Origin: Acidimicrobiia bacterium
GTDB taxonomy: Bacteria > Actinomycetota > Acidimicrobiia > Acidimicrobiales > AC-14
Direction of reading: 5' to 3'
Length of the DNA stretch: 7,615 nucleotides
NCBI GenBank assembly: GCA_019243595.1
Contig: JAFAUA010000181.1
Coordinates: 1 to 7,615, forward strand
In this document: positions 1-5,620 of the stretch, in pieces
Layout: every line of letters starts with the position of its first letter
Numbering within the stretch: position 1 is the first letter of the stretch
Translations under genes and position numbers: made by a program
Notes under the pieces: model-generated
What the model was told of the DNA's origin: nothing
Databases searched by the model: none
The model's input: the letters and a program-made list of their open reading frames with translations, nothing else

Positions 1-246
1 TTCATGAAGTACGCCCGCCTGCCGCTGGTCGAGGCGGGCTTGCCGCACCGTGAGGAGGCCGAGCGCATGGTCGCCGCCCTGCGTCTGATGATGCACGCGA
101 CGACGGCCTTGATGACCTACAACTTCCAGCGCATGGTGTTGGACGCGGCCCAACGGGTGCTCGAGCAGGAGGGCTCGGCGTCGGAGCGGGCGGCCCTCAA
201 GCGCGAGCTGGAACGCCGCCGTCTGGAGCTGGCGATCCCCGCTTAG
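1..246 (+). CDS. C-terminal part of an unrecognised protein (5' end outside window)
   Basis: The reading frame is open from the first base of the window and stops at TAG 244-246. About 81 residues are visible, so the gene very probably begins upstream; the ATG at position 4 is only the first Met in view. The peptide is rich in Ala, Arg, Glu, Leu and Met and looks helical, ending in a charged helix (ERAALKRELERRRLEL). Third codon positions are strongly G/C, as in the neighbouring genes, which supports real coding. I see no catalytic motif, signal peptide or membrane segment in this fragment and do not recognise the family. It converges on the thioesterase gene with only 14 bp between the stop codons. 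Confidence 0.6.
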   Translation, partial: FMKYARLPLVEAGLPHREEAERMVAALRLMMHATTALMTYNFQRMVLDAAQRVLEQEGSASERAALKRELERRRLELAIPA

Positions 247-260
247 TCAGTCCGAATGTG

Positions 261-701
261 TCAGCTCTTCGGGAGCATGATCAGCACCGTCCCCTGGGCG
301 GCGCAGACCAGGCGGTCCTCGTTGGTGACCTCGATGCGCACGACGGCGGTGCGTTTGGTCAACGAGATGATCTGGGCGCTCGTCGACAGGGTGCCGCCGG
401 TCACCGGCGCCAGCAGGTTGAGCTTGAACTCGGTCGTCGCCGCCCACGCGCCCTTGGGCATCACCGGGTAACAGACCGTGCCCAGGGCATGGTCGACGGT
501 CGCCGACAGCACGCCGCCATGCAGGTTCTTGAACGGTGTCAGCAGCTCGTCGCGCACCTCGACCTCGAACCGCATCCCGCCCGCCCAGTACTCGGCGAGG
601 CGAATACCGAGGAACCCGGGAAGACCGCCCTCCTGCTCGTGGGCCCGCTGCAGCCCAGCGGCGATCTTCTCGTCGTAGTTCTCGAAGGCGGTGGTCGTCA
701 T
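261..701 (-). CDS. PaaI-type hotdog-fold acyl-CoA thioesterase
   Basis: This 146-residue protein has the length and pattern of PaaI/4HBT-type hotdog thioesterases, which hydrolyse acyl-CoA to free acid plus CoA in the cytosol, usually as tetramers. The signature is NLHGGVLSATVDHALG at residues 59-74: the HGG turn at 61-63 starts the long hotdog helix, and Asp70 sits where the catalytic carboxylate of the PaaI group lies. Strands follow at about 86-100, 104-115 and 118-127, and the chain ends in GTVLIMLPKS, a typical final strand. The ATG at 701-699 is preceded on its strand by a TAGGGT -10-like box (716-711), leaving almost no leader and no clear Shine-Dalgarno. The gene is divergent from the alpha/beta hydrolase, so a shared role in clearing CoA esters or esters is plausible. 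The substrate cannot be told from sequence. Confidence 0.88.
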   Translation of the reverse strand: MTTTAFENYDEKIAAGLQRAHEQEGGLPGFLGIRLAEYWAGGMRFEVEVRDELLTPFKNLHGGVLSATVDHALGTVCYPVMPKGAWAATTEFKLNLLAPVTGGTLSTSAQIISLTKRTAVVRIEVTNEDRLVCAAQGTVLIMLPKS

Positions 702-710
702 CGGCGTGTG

Positions 711-720
711 ACCCTACGCT
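711..720. promoter_or_regulatory. Face-to-face -10 boxes between thioesterase and hydrolase genes
   Basis: The 26-bp divergent gap holds ACCCTACGCT. On the plus strand TACGCT (715-720) is a TANNNT -10 box ending 7 nt before the GTG at 728, the spacing expected for a leaderless transcript. On the minus strand TAGGGT (716-711) is also TANNNT and ends 9 nt before the ATG at 701. The two boxes share the TA at 715-716, so polymerase could bind in only one direction at a time. No good -35 box is visible for either side. The sequence match is direct; promoter function is inferred. Confidence 0.5.
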
Positions 721-727
721 GCGCGCT

Positions 728-1630
728 GTGAGCGCTGCCGCGGCCTACGACGAGTTCTCCATGTTCGAGGACAACGCCACCGAGGTGGGCCTGCCGTGGT
801 CGGGTCCGCCGAACGTTCGGCGGGAATCGGTCGACGTCGGCGGAGGCCAGCACCTCAGCGCCCTCGTGTGGGGCGATGGCCCGCCCGAGATCGTCCTCCT
901 CCACGGCGGCGGCCAGAACGCGCACACCTGGGACACGGTTGCCTTGGCGTTGGCCAAGCCGTTGGTCGCCATCGACCTTCCCGGTCACGGGCACTCCGAC
1001 TGGCGCGACGACCATGACTATTCGCCGCTGACGAGTGCGCCGGCCGTGGCGACCGCGATGCGCGCTCTCGCGCCGGGCGCCCAGCTGCTCGTCGGCATGT
1101 CGCTGGGCGGAATGACCGCCATGCGCGTCGCCGCCGAGTTCCCCGAGCTCGTGCCGAAGCTGGCGATCGTCGACGTCACCCCCGGCGTCGACGAGACCAA
1201 GGCCGAGCCGATCATCGCCTTCCTCTCCGGGCCCGAGCGCTTCGAGTCCTTCGACGAGATCCTCGACCGCACCGTGCAGTTCAATCCCACGCGCACGGTC
1301 TCGTCGCTGCGCCGGGGCGTGCTCCACAACGCCAAGGAGCTCGACGACGGCTCGTGGACCTGGCGCTACGACCCGGTGCGTGCGTGGAAGGAGATCGAGC
1401 GCCCCGCGGTCGCCTTCGTCGACTTGTGGGACGACGTCGGACGCATCAAGGCGCCGATGCTGCTTCTGCGCGGCGGGCTCTCGGGCGTCGTCTCCGACGA
1501 CGACATCGCCGAGGTCAAACGCCGCAAGCCCGACGCCGAAGTCGTCACCGTCGAGGGCGCGGGCCACAGCATCCAGGGCGACCAGCCGGTCGAGCTGGCC
1601 CGCCTTCTGGACGCGTTCCTGAGCGCCTGA
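728..1630 (+). CDS. Alpha/beta-fold hydrolase
   Basis: This 300-residue cytosolic alpha/beta hydrolase probably acts on an ester or thioester. Visible landmarks are the oxyanion-region LLHGGGQNAHTW (57-68), AIDLPGHGHSDW (81-92), the nucleophile elbow GMSLGG (123-128) with Ser125, a variable cap at about 160-235, and the C-terminal EGAGHS with His280. The acid is unclear: the usual Asp position after strand 6 reads RGGLSG (248-253), and candidate acids come later at Asp257-259. I chose the GTG at 728 because a TACGCT -10 box lies 7 nt upstream, implying a leaderless mRNA. The open frame runs further upstream, but that stretch overlaps the thioesterase on the other strand. ATG 761 is an alternative start (289 residues). 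It resembles uncharacterised actinobacterial hydrolases ending in an AGHSIQGD-like motif. The substrate is unknown. Confidence 0.85.
   Translation: MSAAAAYDEFSMFEDNATEVGLPWSGPPNVRRESVDVGGGQHLSALVWGDGPPEIVLLHGGGQNAHTWDTVALALAKPLVAIDLPGHGHSDWRDDHDYSPLTSAPAVATAMRALAPGAQLLVGMSLGGMTAMRVAAEFPELVPKLAIVDVTPGVDETKAEPIIAFLSGPERFESFDEILDRTVQFNPTRTVSSLRRGVLHNAKELDDGSWTWRYDPVRAWKEIERPAVAFVDLWDDVGRIKAPMLLLRGGLSGVVSDDDIAEVKRRKPDAEVVTVEGAGHSIQGDQPVELARLLDAFLSA
806..823. repeat. Perfect 18-bp palindrome inside the hydrolase gene
   Basis: CCGCCGAACGTTCGGCGG is identical to its own reverse complement over all 18 bases, centred between 814 and 815. It falls in the 5' part of the hydrolase coding region (codons 27-32, encoding roughly PPNVRR), about 80 bp from the proposed start. 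It could be a protein-binding site, an mRNA hairpin or a chance product of GC-rich codons. It is not an actinobacterial SOS box, which has a 4-nt spacer between GAAC and GTTC. Confidence 0.45.
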
Positions 1631-1697
1631 TCGGCGGTCAAGAATCGGGCTAGTTCTGTCGATCGTGTGAGCGCTGCTGCCGGATTCGCGGAAGGCG

Positions 1698-2119
1698 ATG
1701 CCGGTGGTCAGAAGGTCGTGGGCAGTCACGATTGCGGGGGCAGTGTGCATCGTCCTGATTGGCGCCTTGGGGGCGACTGTCGGGACGGCATCGCGCGTCG
1801 GCGCGGCGTCCACGTTCAGAACGACCGACCTCGGCACGCTCGGCGGCAGGCTGGGCCGAGCGCTGGACCCGTCGCTCTGGAACGCGGGGGAACGGCGCTG
1901 TCGTATCCGAACGGGTCGGCGTTCTTCGACGCGGTGAAGCAGGCGGTCGACCAACTCAACAAGGTGCCGAACAGCGCGGTCGCGCAGAAGACGATCGCCG
2001 ACCTGTGGGCCATCGCGGTCCAACTCGCGGGAAATCCCGTCATCAAGGGCCACGTCGCGCAGAGCGATGGTTTCGAGCATCTCAAGCAGGCGTGGCGGAA
2101 CGCCCAACAGGTAGGTTGA
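1698..2119 (+). pseudogene. Small secreted protein gene split by an apparent -1 frameshift
   Basis: Two reading frames look like one gene. From ATG 1698 the first frame gives an arginine pair, a hydrophobic stretch (AVTIAGAVCIVLIGALGA) and alanine-rich residues suited to signal-peptide cleavage, then FRTTDLGTLGG, which resembles the start of a HAF extracellular repeat. This frame runs on to TGA 1935-1937 with poor coding character. From about 1889 the next frame reads GTALSYPNGSAFFDAVKQAV and continues as a helical domain to TGA 2117-2119. By hand count GC3 is about 86% in the first frame before 1890 and about 84% in the second after 1889, against about 62% for the second frame's upstream part. 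One extra G in the G5 tract at 1886-1890 would join them as NAGGTALSY, giving about 140 residues. A purine-rich GGAAGG lies just before the ATG. The function is unknown. It may be a real mutation, a sequencing indel, or slippage during expression. Confidence 0.5.
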
Positions 2120-2143
2120 CGCCAGGCTTCTGAAAGGGCGTCA
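2117..2143 (+). promoter_or_regulatory. Hairpin enclosing the nitronate monooxygenase ribosome binding site
   Basis: TGACGCC (2117-2123) and GGCGTCA (2137-2143) are perfect 7-bp inverted arms around a 13-nt loop. The left arm begins with the TGA stop of the preceding frame. The Shine-Dalgarno GAAAGGG (2132-2138) sits in the loop and the base of the right arm, 8 nt before ATG 2147. A ribosome reaching the TGA would open the stem and free the ribosome binding site, which is a translational coupling layout. The pairing is seen directly; the regulatory role is inferred. Confidence 0.45.
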
Positions 2144-2146
2144 GAT

Positions 2147-3289
2147 ATGCAGAACCGGCTCTGCGAGATGTTCGGGATCGAGTTCCCGATCTTCGCCTTC
2201 ACCCACTGCCGCGACGTGGCCGCTGCCGTCAGCCGCGCGGGCGGCATGGGCGTCCTCGGCGCCCTGGCCTTCTCGCCGGAGCAGTTGGAGCTCGAGCTGA
2301 AGTGGATCGACGACCACGTCGACGGCAAGCCCTACGGCGTTGACGTCGTCATCCCGGTCAAGAGCGCCGACCGGGAGATGGGTCTGTCCGACGAGAAGTC
2401 GTTGGCCGACACCTTGCACGGCCTGATCACCGACGAGCACTGGGAGTACGTCCACAAGATCCTGGCCGACCACGGCGTGCCCGACGAGCCCGACCAGCCG
2501 GCGAGTGGGAACGGCGGCTCGCCCCTGGATCAAGGCGTGCTGGGGTGGACAGAGCTCACCGGCGCGCCCCTGATCGACATCGCCCTGGCCCACCCGATCA
2601 AGCTGCTGGCCTCGGCACTCGGTCCGCCCCCGCCGGAGGCGATCGAGCGCGCCCACGCCCAGGACGTGAAGGTGGCGGCGCTCATCGGCCGCAAGGAGCA
2701 GGCCATCCGCGACGTACAGACCGGCGTCGACATGATCATCGCCCAGGGCTACGAAGCCGGCGGCCACACCGGCGAGGTGGCGAGCATGGTGCTCGTGCCC
2801 GACGTGGTCGACGCCATCGCTCCGACGCCGGTTCTGGCGGCGGGCGGGATCGGCAGTGGCCGGCAGATGGCGGCCGCCATGGCGCTGGGCGCCGAAGGTG
2901 TGTGGACGGGTTCGGTGTGGCTGACCGTCGCCGAGTCCGACATGCAGCCCCCGATCATGGAGAAGTTGCTGGCCGCCACGTCCACGGACACCGTGCGGTC
3001 GAGGTCGATGACCGGCAAGCCCGCTCGTCAGCTGCGCACGGCGTGGACCGAGGCCTGGGAAGCACCCGAGGCCCCCAAGCCCCTCCCGATGCCGCTGCAG
3101 TTCATCCTGTGGTCCTACGCCACCCGCCGCATCACGGCCGCCGGCAACCGCGAGCTTCTCGGCATGCCCGTTGGTCAGATCGTCAGCCGTATGAACAAGG
3201 TGCGCACGGCGAAGGAAGTCATCTACGAGATGATCGAGGAGTACATCGAGGTCACCGAGCGCCTCAACCGCGAGCTCGCGGACGCCTAG
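2147..3289 (+). CDS. Nitronate monooxygenase-like FMN flavoprotein (2-nitropropane dioxygenase family)
   Basis: This 380-residue TIM-barrel flavoprotein belongs to the NMO/2-nitropropane dioxygenase family, whose characterised members oxidise alkyl nitronates using FMN and O2. Family marks are AVSRAGGMGVLGAL near the N-terminus (27-40), QGYEAGGHTG (200-209) with the catalytic-position His207, and the phosphate-binding AAGGIGSGRQ (231-240) followed by MALGAEGVWTGSVWL. The N-terminal FAFTHCRDV replaces the common QAPM-type motif, as I recall for a mycobacterial NMO-like subgroup (Rv1533-like), so the true substrate may not be a nitronate. The C-terminal 60 residues form an extra helical tail. 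ATG 2147 has a good GAAAGGG ribosome binding site at 8 nt spacing, partly buried in a hairpin. The gene lies 27 bp after the broken small gene and converges on the flavin oxidoreductase. Confidence 0.88.
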   Translation: MQNRLCEMFGIEFPIFAFTHCRDVAAAVSRAGGMGVLGALAFSPEQLELELKWIDDHVDGKPYGVDVVIPVKSADREMGLSDEKSLADTLHGLITDEHWEYVHKILADHGVPDEPDQPASGNGGSPLDQGVLGWTELTGAPLIDIALAHPIKLLASALGPPPPEAIERAHAQDVKVAALIGRKEQAIRDVQTGVDMIIAQGYEAGGHTGEVASMVLVPDVVDAIAPTPVLAAGGIGSGRQMAAAMALGAEGVWTGSVWLTVAESDMQPPIMEKLLAATSTDTVRSRSMTGKPARQLRTAWTEAWEAPEAPKPLPMPLQFILWSYATRRITAAGNRELLGMPVGQIVSRMNKVRTAKEVIYEMIEEYIEVTERLNRELADA

Positions 3290-3308
3290 TCCCTGTTAGT
3301 CGACTAGG
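3285..3308. terminator. Candidate bidirectional terminator between converging flavoprotein genes
   Basis: CCTAGTC (3285-3291) and GACTAGG (3302-3308) are perfect 7-bp inverted arms around a 10-nt loop. The left arm contains the TAG stop of the plus-strand gene and the loop contains the stop of the minus-strand gene. Only 6 bp separate the two coding regions, so this hairpin is the only visible termination signal for both. There is no T-tract on either side, and many actinobacterial hairpin terminators lack one. Function is inferred from position. Confidence 0.4.
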
Positions 3309-4459
3309 ACGCAGTGGGTGCCTCTGTAGATCGTTGGCATGCACTTGTTGCAATGGATGCAGAGGCCTTCCTGTGAGGTGCCCGACTGGAGCTTGTTGAC
3401 CAGGTCGGGTTCGCGCAGGAGGGCGCGGCCCATGGCGACGAACTCGAAGCCTTCTTCCATGGCCCGGTGGATGGTGTCGACGCGGTTGATGCCGCCGAGG
3501 AGGATCAGCGGCATCGTCAGCGCGTCGCGGAACTGGCGGGCGTAGGGCAGGAAGTAGGCCTCTTCGAAGGGGTACTCCGGTAGGAAGCGCTTGCCGAACA
3601 GGCGCATGCCGAGGCCGAGCACGCCGGGCATGGTGTCGGCCATCTCGTGGATCGGCGCCTCGCCCCGGAACAGGTACATGGGGTTCTGGAGCGAGCTTCC
3701 GCCGGTGAGCTCGATGGCGTCGAGGCAGCCGTCGGCCTGCAGCATGGCGGCGACCTCGACGCTCTCGTCGACCCAGAGCCCGCCGGGCACGCCGTCGGCC
3801 ATGTTCAGCTTGGCCGTGACCGCCAGTCGGTCGCCGACGGCATCGCGCACGGCCTGCACGATCTGGCGGGGGAACCGGGCTCTGTTCTCGATTGAGCCGC
3901 CCCACTCGTCGGTGCGCTTGTTGATCTTGGGGCTGAGGAACTCGCTGGGCAGGTAGCCGTGGCCGAGATGGACCTCGACGGCGTCGAAACCGCCGTCGGC
4001 GACGACGCGGGCGGCGCGCCCGAAGTCCTCGGTGATGCGGGCGATGTCGTCGGTCGTGACGGCGCGCGTGCGCTTCATCGCCAGCGGGCTGAACACGGGC
4101 GATGGCGACAAGCCGCGGTGACCGGTGGCCGCCGCGACGGCTCCGGCGTGGCCGATCTGGGCGGCGACCGCGGCGCCCTCGGCGTGCACGACGTCGGCCA
4201 GCTGTTGGAGTCCGGGCACGGCCTCGGGACTGAGGATGATCTCGTTCGGCGTCCCGCAGCCATCGGGAGAAACGGCGCAGTAGGCGACGGTGGTGAGCCC
4301 CACGCCGCCGGCCGCGACCTTGCGATGGAACTCGATGAGCCGGTCGCTGACGACGTGCTCCCGGGTCGCGCCTTCGAAGGTGGCTGCCTTGACGATGCGG
4401 TTGCGAAGGGTGAGCGGGCCGAGGGTGGCTGGTGCGAACGGATCGGGCGCAGGATTCAC
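3296..4459 (-). CDS. Old-yellow-enzyme-type NADH:flavin oxidoreductase with C-terminal Cys cluster
   Basis: This 387-residue single-barrel member of the OYE/2,4-dienoyl-CoA reductase family uses FMN and typically reduces activated C=C bonds with NAD(P)H. Visible marks are QIGHAG (101-106), the substrate-binding histidine pair in VHLGHGYL (His164, His167, with Tyr169), the family string EFLSPKINKRTDEWGGSIEN (173-192), LGGI (321-324) and MGRALLREPDL (343-353). The end carries Cys367-x2-Cys370-x2-Cys373-x9-Cys383, resembling the 4Fe-4S motif of 2,4-dienoyl-CoA reductase, but the chain stops there with no FAD/NAD domain. The start is GTG at 4459-4457, with little leader. The gene is divergent from the phosphotransferase and converges on the other flavoprotein. 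Likely substrates are enones or dienoyl-CoA thioesters, but the sequence does not say which. Confidence 0.88.
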   Translation of the reverse strand: MNPAPDPFAPATLGPLTLRNRIVKAATFEGATREHVVSDRLIEFHRKVAAGGVGLTTVAYCAVSPDGCGTPNEIILSPEAVPGLQQLADVVHAEGAAVAAQIGHAGAVAAATGHRGLSPSPVFSPLAMKRTRAVTTDDIARITEDFGRAARVVADGGFDAVEVHLGHGYLPSEFLSPKINKRTDEWGGSIENRARFPRQIVQAVRDAVGDRLAVTAKLNMADGVPGGLWVDESVEVAAMLQADGCLDAIELTGGSSLQNPMYLFRGEAPIHEMADTMPGVLGLGMRLFGKRFLPEYPFEEAYFLPYARQFRDALTMPLILLGGINRVDTIHRAMEEGFEFVAMGRALLREPDLVNKLQSGTSQEGLCIHCNKCMPTIYRGTHCVLVD

Positions 4460-4462
4460 AGG

Positions 4463-4473
4463 ACCCCTATCCT
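4463..4473. promoter_or_regulatory. Divergent promoter region of oxidoreductase and phosphotransferase
   Basis: The 23-bp gap between the two start codons contains ACCCCTATCCT. On the plus strand TATCCT (4468-4473) is a TANNNT -10 box ending 9 nt before ATG 4483, implying a leader of only about 2-3 nt. On the minus strand the same TA (4469-4468) begins TAGGGGT, an imperfect -10 four to five nt before the GTG at 4459. No -35 box is convincing. The arrangement repeats that at 711-720. Confidence 0.45.
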
Positions 4474-4482
4474 GACGCGCTC

Positions 4483-5604
4483 ATGGGGGAGCCGGTCGGT
4501 CCGCCGGAGGTCGACATGCACCGGTCGAGCCGCGACCCTGCCCACTTGCGGCCCCGATTGGAGTCCTGGCTCGGCGGTCTCCTCCCTGCTGGGGCCGACG
4601 TCAAGATCCCCGAGCTGGAGGCCACGTCGGCCAACGGGATGTCGAGCGAGACCATCCTGTTCACCGCCGAGTGGACCGAAGACGGCGACCCGCAGCGTGA
4701 GGACCTCGTAGCCCGCGTGGCGCCCGATCCCACCGATGTGCCGGTGTTCCCGAGCTACGACCTCGAGCGCCAGTTCGAGGTCATCCGCCTGGTCGGCGAG
4801 CTGTCGTCGGTCCCCGTGCCGAAGGTCTGGTGGTCCGACGCCCAAGGCAGGGCCACCGGTGTGCCCCTGTTCGTGATGGAACGCGTCGACGGCATCGTCC
4901 CGCCGGACGTGATGCCGTACAGCTTCGGCGACAACTGGCTCTACGACGCGTCGCCCGAGGAGCAGCGCACGCTGCAAGACGCCACCGTCGGCGTGCTCGC
5001 CCAGCTGCACGGCATCGCCGGCGCCGACGAGCGGTTCGCCTTCCTCAACCTCAACGACCCGGGATCGACCCACCTCGAGCGAGTGATCAACCACGCCAAG
5101 GCCTGGTATGAGTACGCGCGCGAGGGCCACCGGTCCAGCCTCGTCGAGCGTCTCTTCTCGTGGCTCGACACCCATCTGCCCGCCGACCCGGGGCCCACTG
5201 TCGTGAGCTGGGGCGACTCGCGCATCGGCAACGTGATGTACAAGGACTTCCGGCCGTGCGCGGTGCTCGACTGGGAGATGGCGGCGCTCGGGCCTCGCGA
5301 GCTCGACCTGGCGTGGCTCGTCTATTCGCACGGCGTCTTCGAGACGTTGGCGTCGATGTTCGAGCTCGGCGGCATGCCGCACTTCCTCCAGGCCGAGGAC
5401 GTGGCCCGGACCTACGAGTCCCTGACCGGCCACGCGCCTCGGGACCTCGGCTTCTACCTGACGTTCGCCGCTGTGCAGTGGTGCATCGTGTTCGTCCGCA
5501 CCGGCCTGCGCGCTGTCCACTTCGGCACCGAGCAGATGCCCGACGACATCGACGACTTCATCCGCCACCGCCCGGCCGTCGAGCAGCTGCTGTCCGAGAT
5601 CTGA
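4483..5604 (+). CDS. APH-fold phosphotransferase (aminoglycoside phosphotransferase-like family)
   Basis: This 373-residue protein-kinase-like phosphotransferase resembles those found beside acyl-CoA dehydrogenase genes and the kinase part of ACAD10-like proteins. The N-lobe includes ANGMSSETILFTAEW (50-64, nucleotide loop), LVARVAP (75-81) and a helix with Glu96 (DLERQFEVIRLV). The hinge is VPLFVMERVDG. The catalytic loop is SWGDSRIGNVMY (242-253), giving Asp245 and Asn250 with Trp in place of the usual His of HGD. The metal-binding Asp263 is in VLDWEMAALG. Many members probably phosphorylate small hydroxylated metabolites or hydroxyacyl groups rather than antibiotics, so a resistance label would be unsafe. 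ATG 4483 is chosen because TATCCT lies 9 nt upstream; ATG 4516 is possible, and the upstream ATG 4432 would overlap the divergent gene. The next gene starts 16 nt after its stop, so the two form an operon. Confidence 0.85.
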   Translation: MGEPVGPPEVDMHRSSRDPAHLRPRLESWLGGLLPAGADVKIPELEATSANGMSSETILFTAEWTEDGDPQREDLVARVAPDPTDVPVFPSYDLERQFEVIRLVGELSSVPVPKVWWSDAQGRATGVPLFVMERVDGIVPPDVMPYSFGDNWLYDASPEEQRTLQDATVGVLAQLHGIAGADERFAFLNLNDPGSTHLERVINHAKAWYEYAREGHRSSLVERLFSWLDTHLPADPGPTVVSWGDSRIGNVMYKDFRPCAVLDWEMAALGPRELDLAWLVYSHGVFETLASMFELGGMPHFLQAEDVARTYESLTGHAPRDLGFYLTFAAVQWCIVFVRTGLRAVHFGTEQMPDDIDDFIRHRPAVEQLLSEI

Positions 5605-5620
5605 GGAACTGAGGAGCCCC

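Noticed and set aside
251..273. Possible hairpin CCGAA/TTCGG (252-256, 268-272) at the junction of the first gene and the thioesterase
   Set aside because: Only five base pairs with an 11-nt loop and no T-tract, and it extends into thioesterase coding sequence. Too weak to call a terminator.
536..727. Upstream extension of the hydrolase frame to position 536
   Set aside because: The extra residues are Arg/Ser/Pro-rich, overlap the thioesterase coding region on the other strand and are unlike hydrolase N-termini. GTG 728 with its -10 box fits better.
727..1677. 12-bp direct repeat TGTGAGCGCTGC at 727-738 and 1666-1677
   Set aside because: The first copy covers the hydrolase start; the second precedes the small gene but is in a frame I do not think is coding. 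Flanks differ, so it is probably coincidence.
1667..1888. GTG 1667 as the start of the C-terminal frame, making one unbroken 150-residue protein
   Set aside because: This is the main rival to the frameshift model. I disfavour it because the segment has about 62% GC3 against about 86% in the other frame, is Arg/Gly/His-rich without structure, and would discard a clear signal peptide. It cannot be excluded without orthologues.
698..2107. Very long open frame on the minus strand (about 469 codons) covering the hydrolase and the small secreted gene
   Set aside because: It lies antisense to a clear alpha/beta hydrolase. Its translation is a low-complexity Arg/Asp/Gly/Val/Leu mix with no domain, as expected for the reverse strand of GC-rich genes.
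4759..4782. Inverted repeat GACCTCG/CGAGGTC inside the phosphotransferase gene
   Set aside because: It arises from common GC-rich codons (GAC CTC GAG and CGC CAG TTC GAG GTC) in a coding region; no positional reason for function.
4483..5604. Antibiotic resistance role for the APH-fold gene
   Set aside because: The catalytic loop and neighbours fit metabolic, acyl-CoA-dehydrogenase-associated kinases. Nothing points to an antibiotic substrate.
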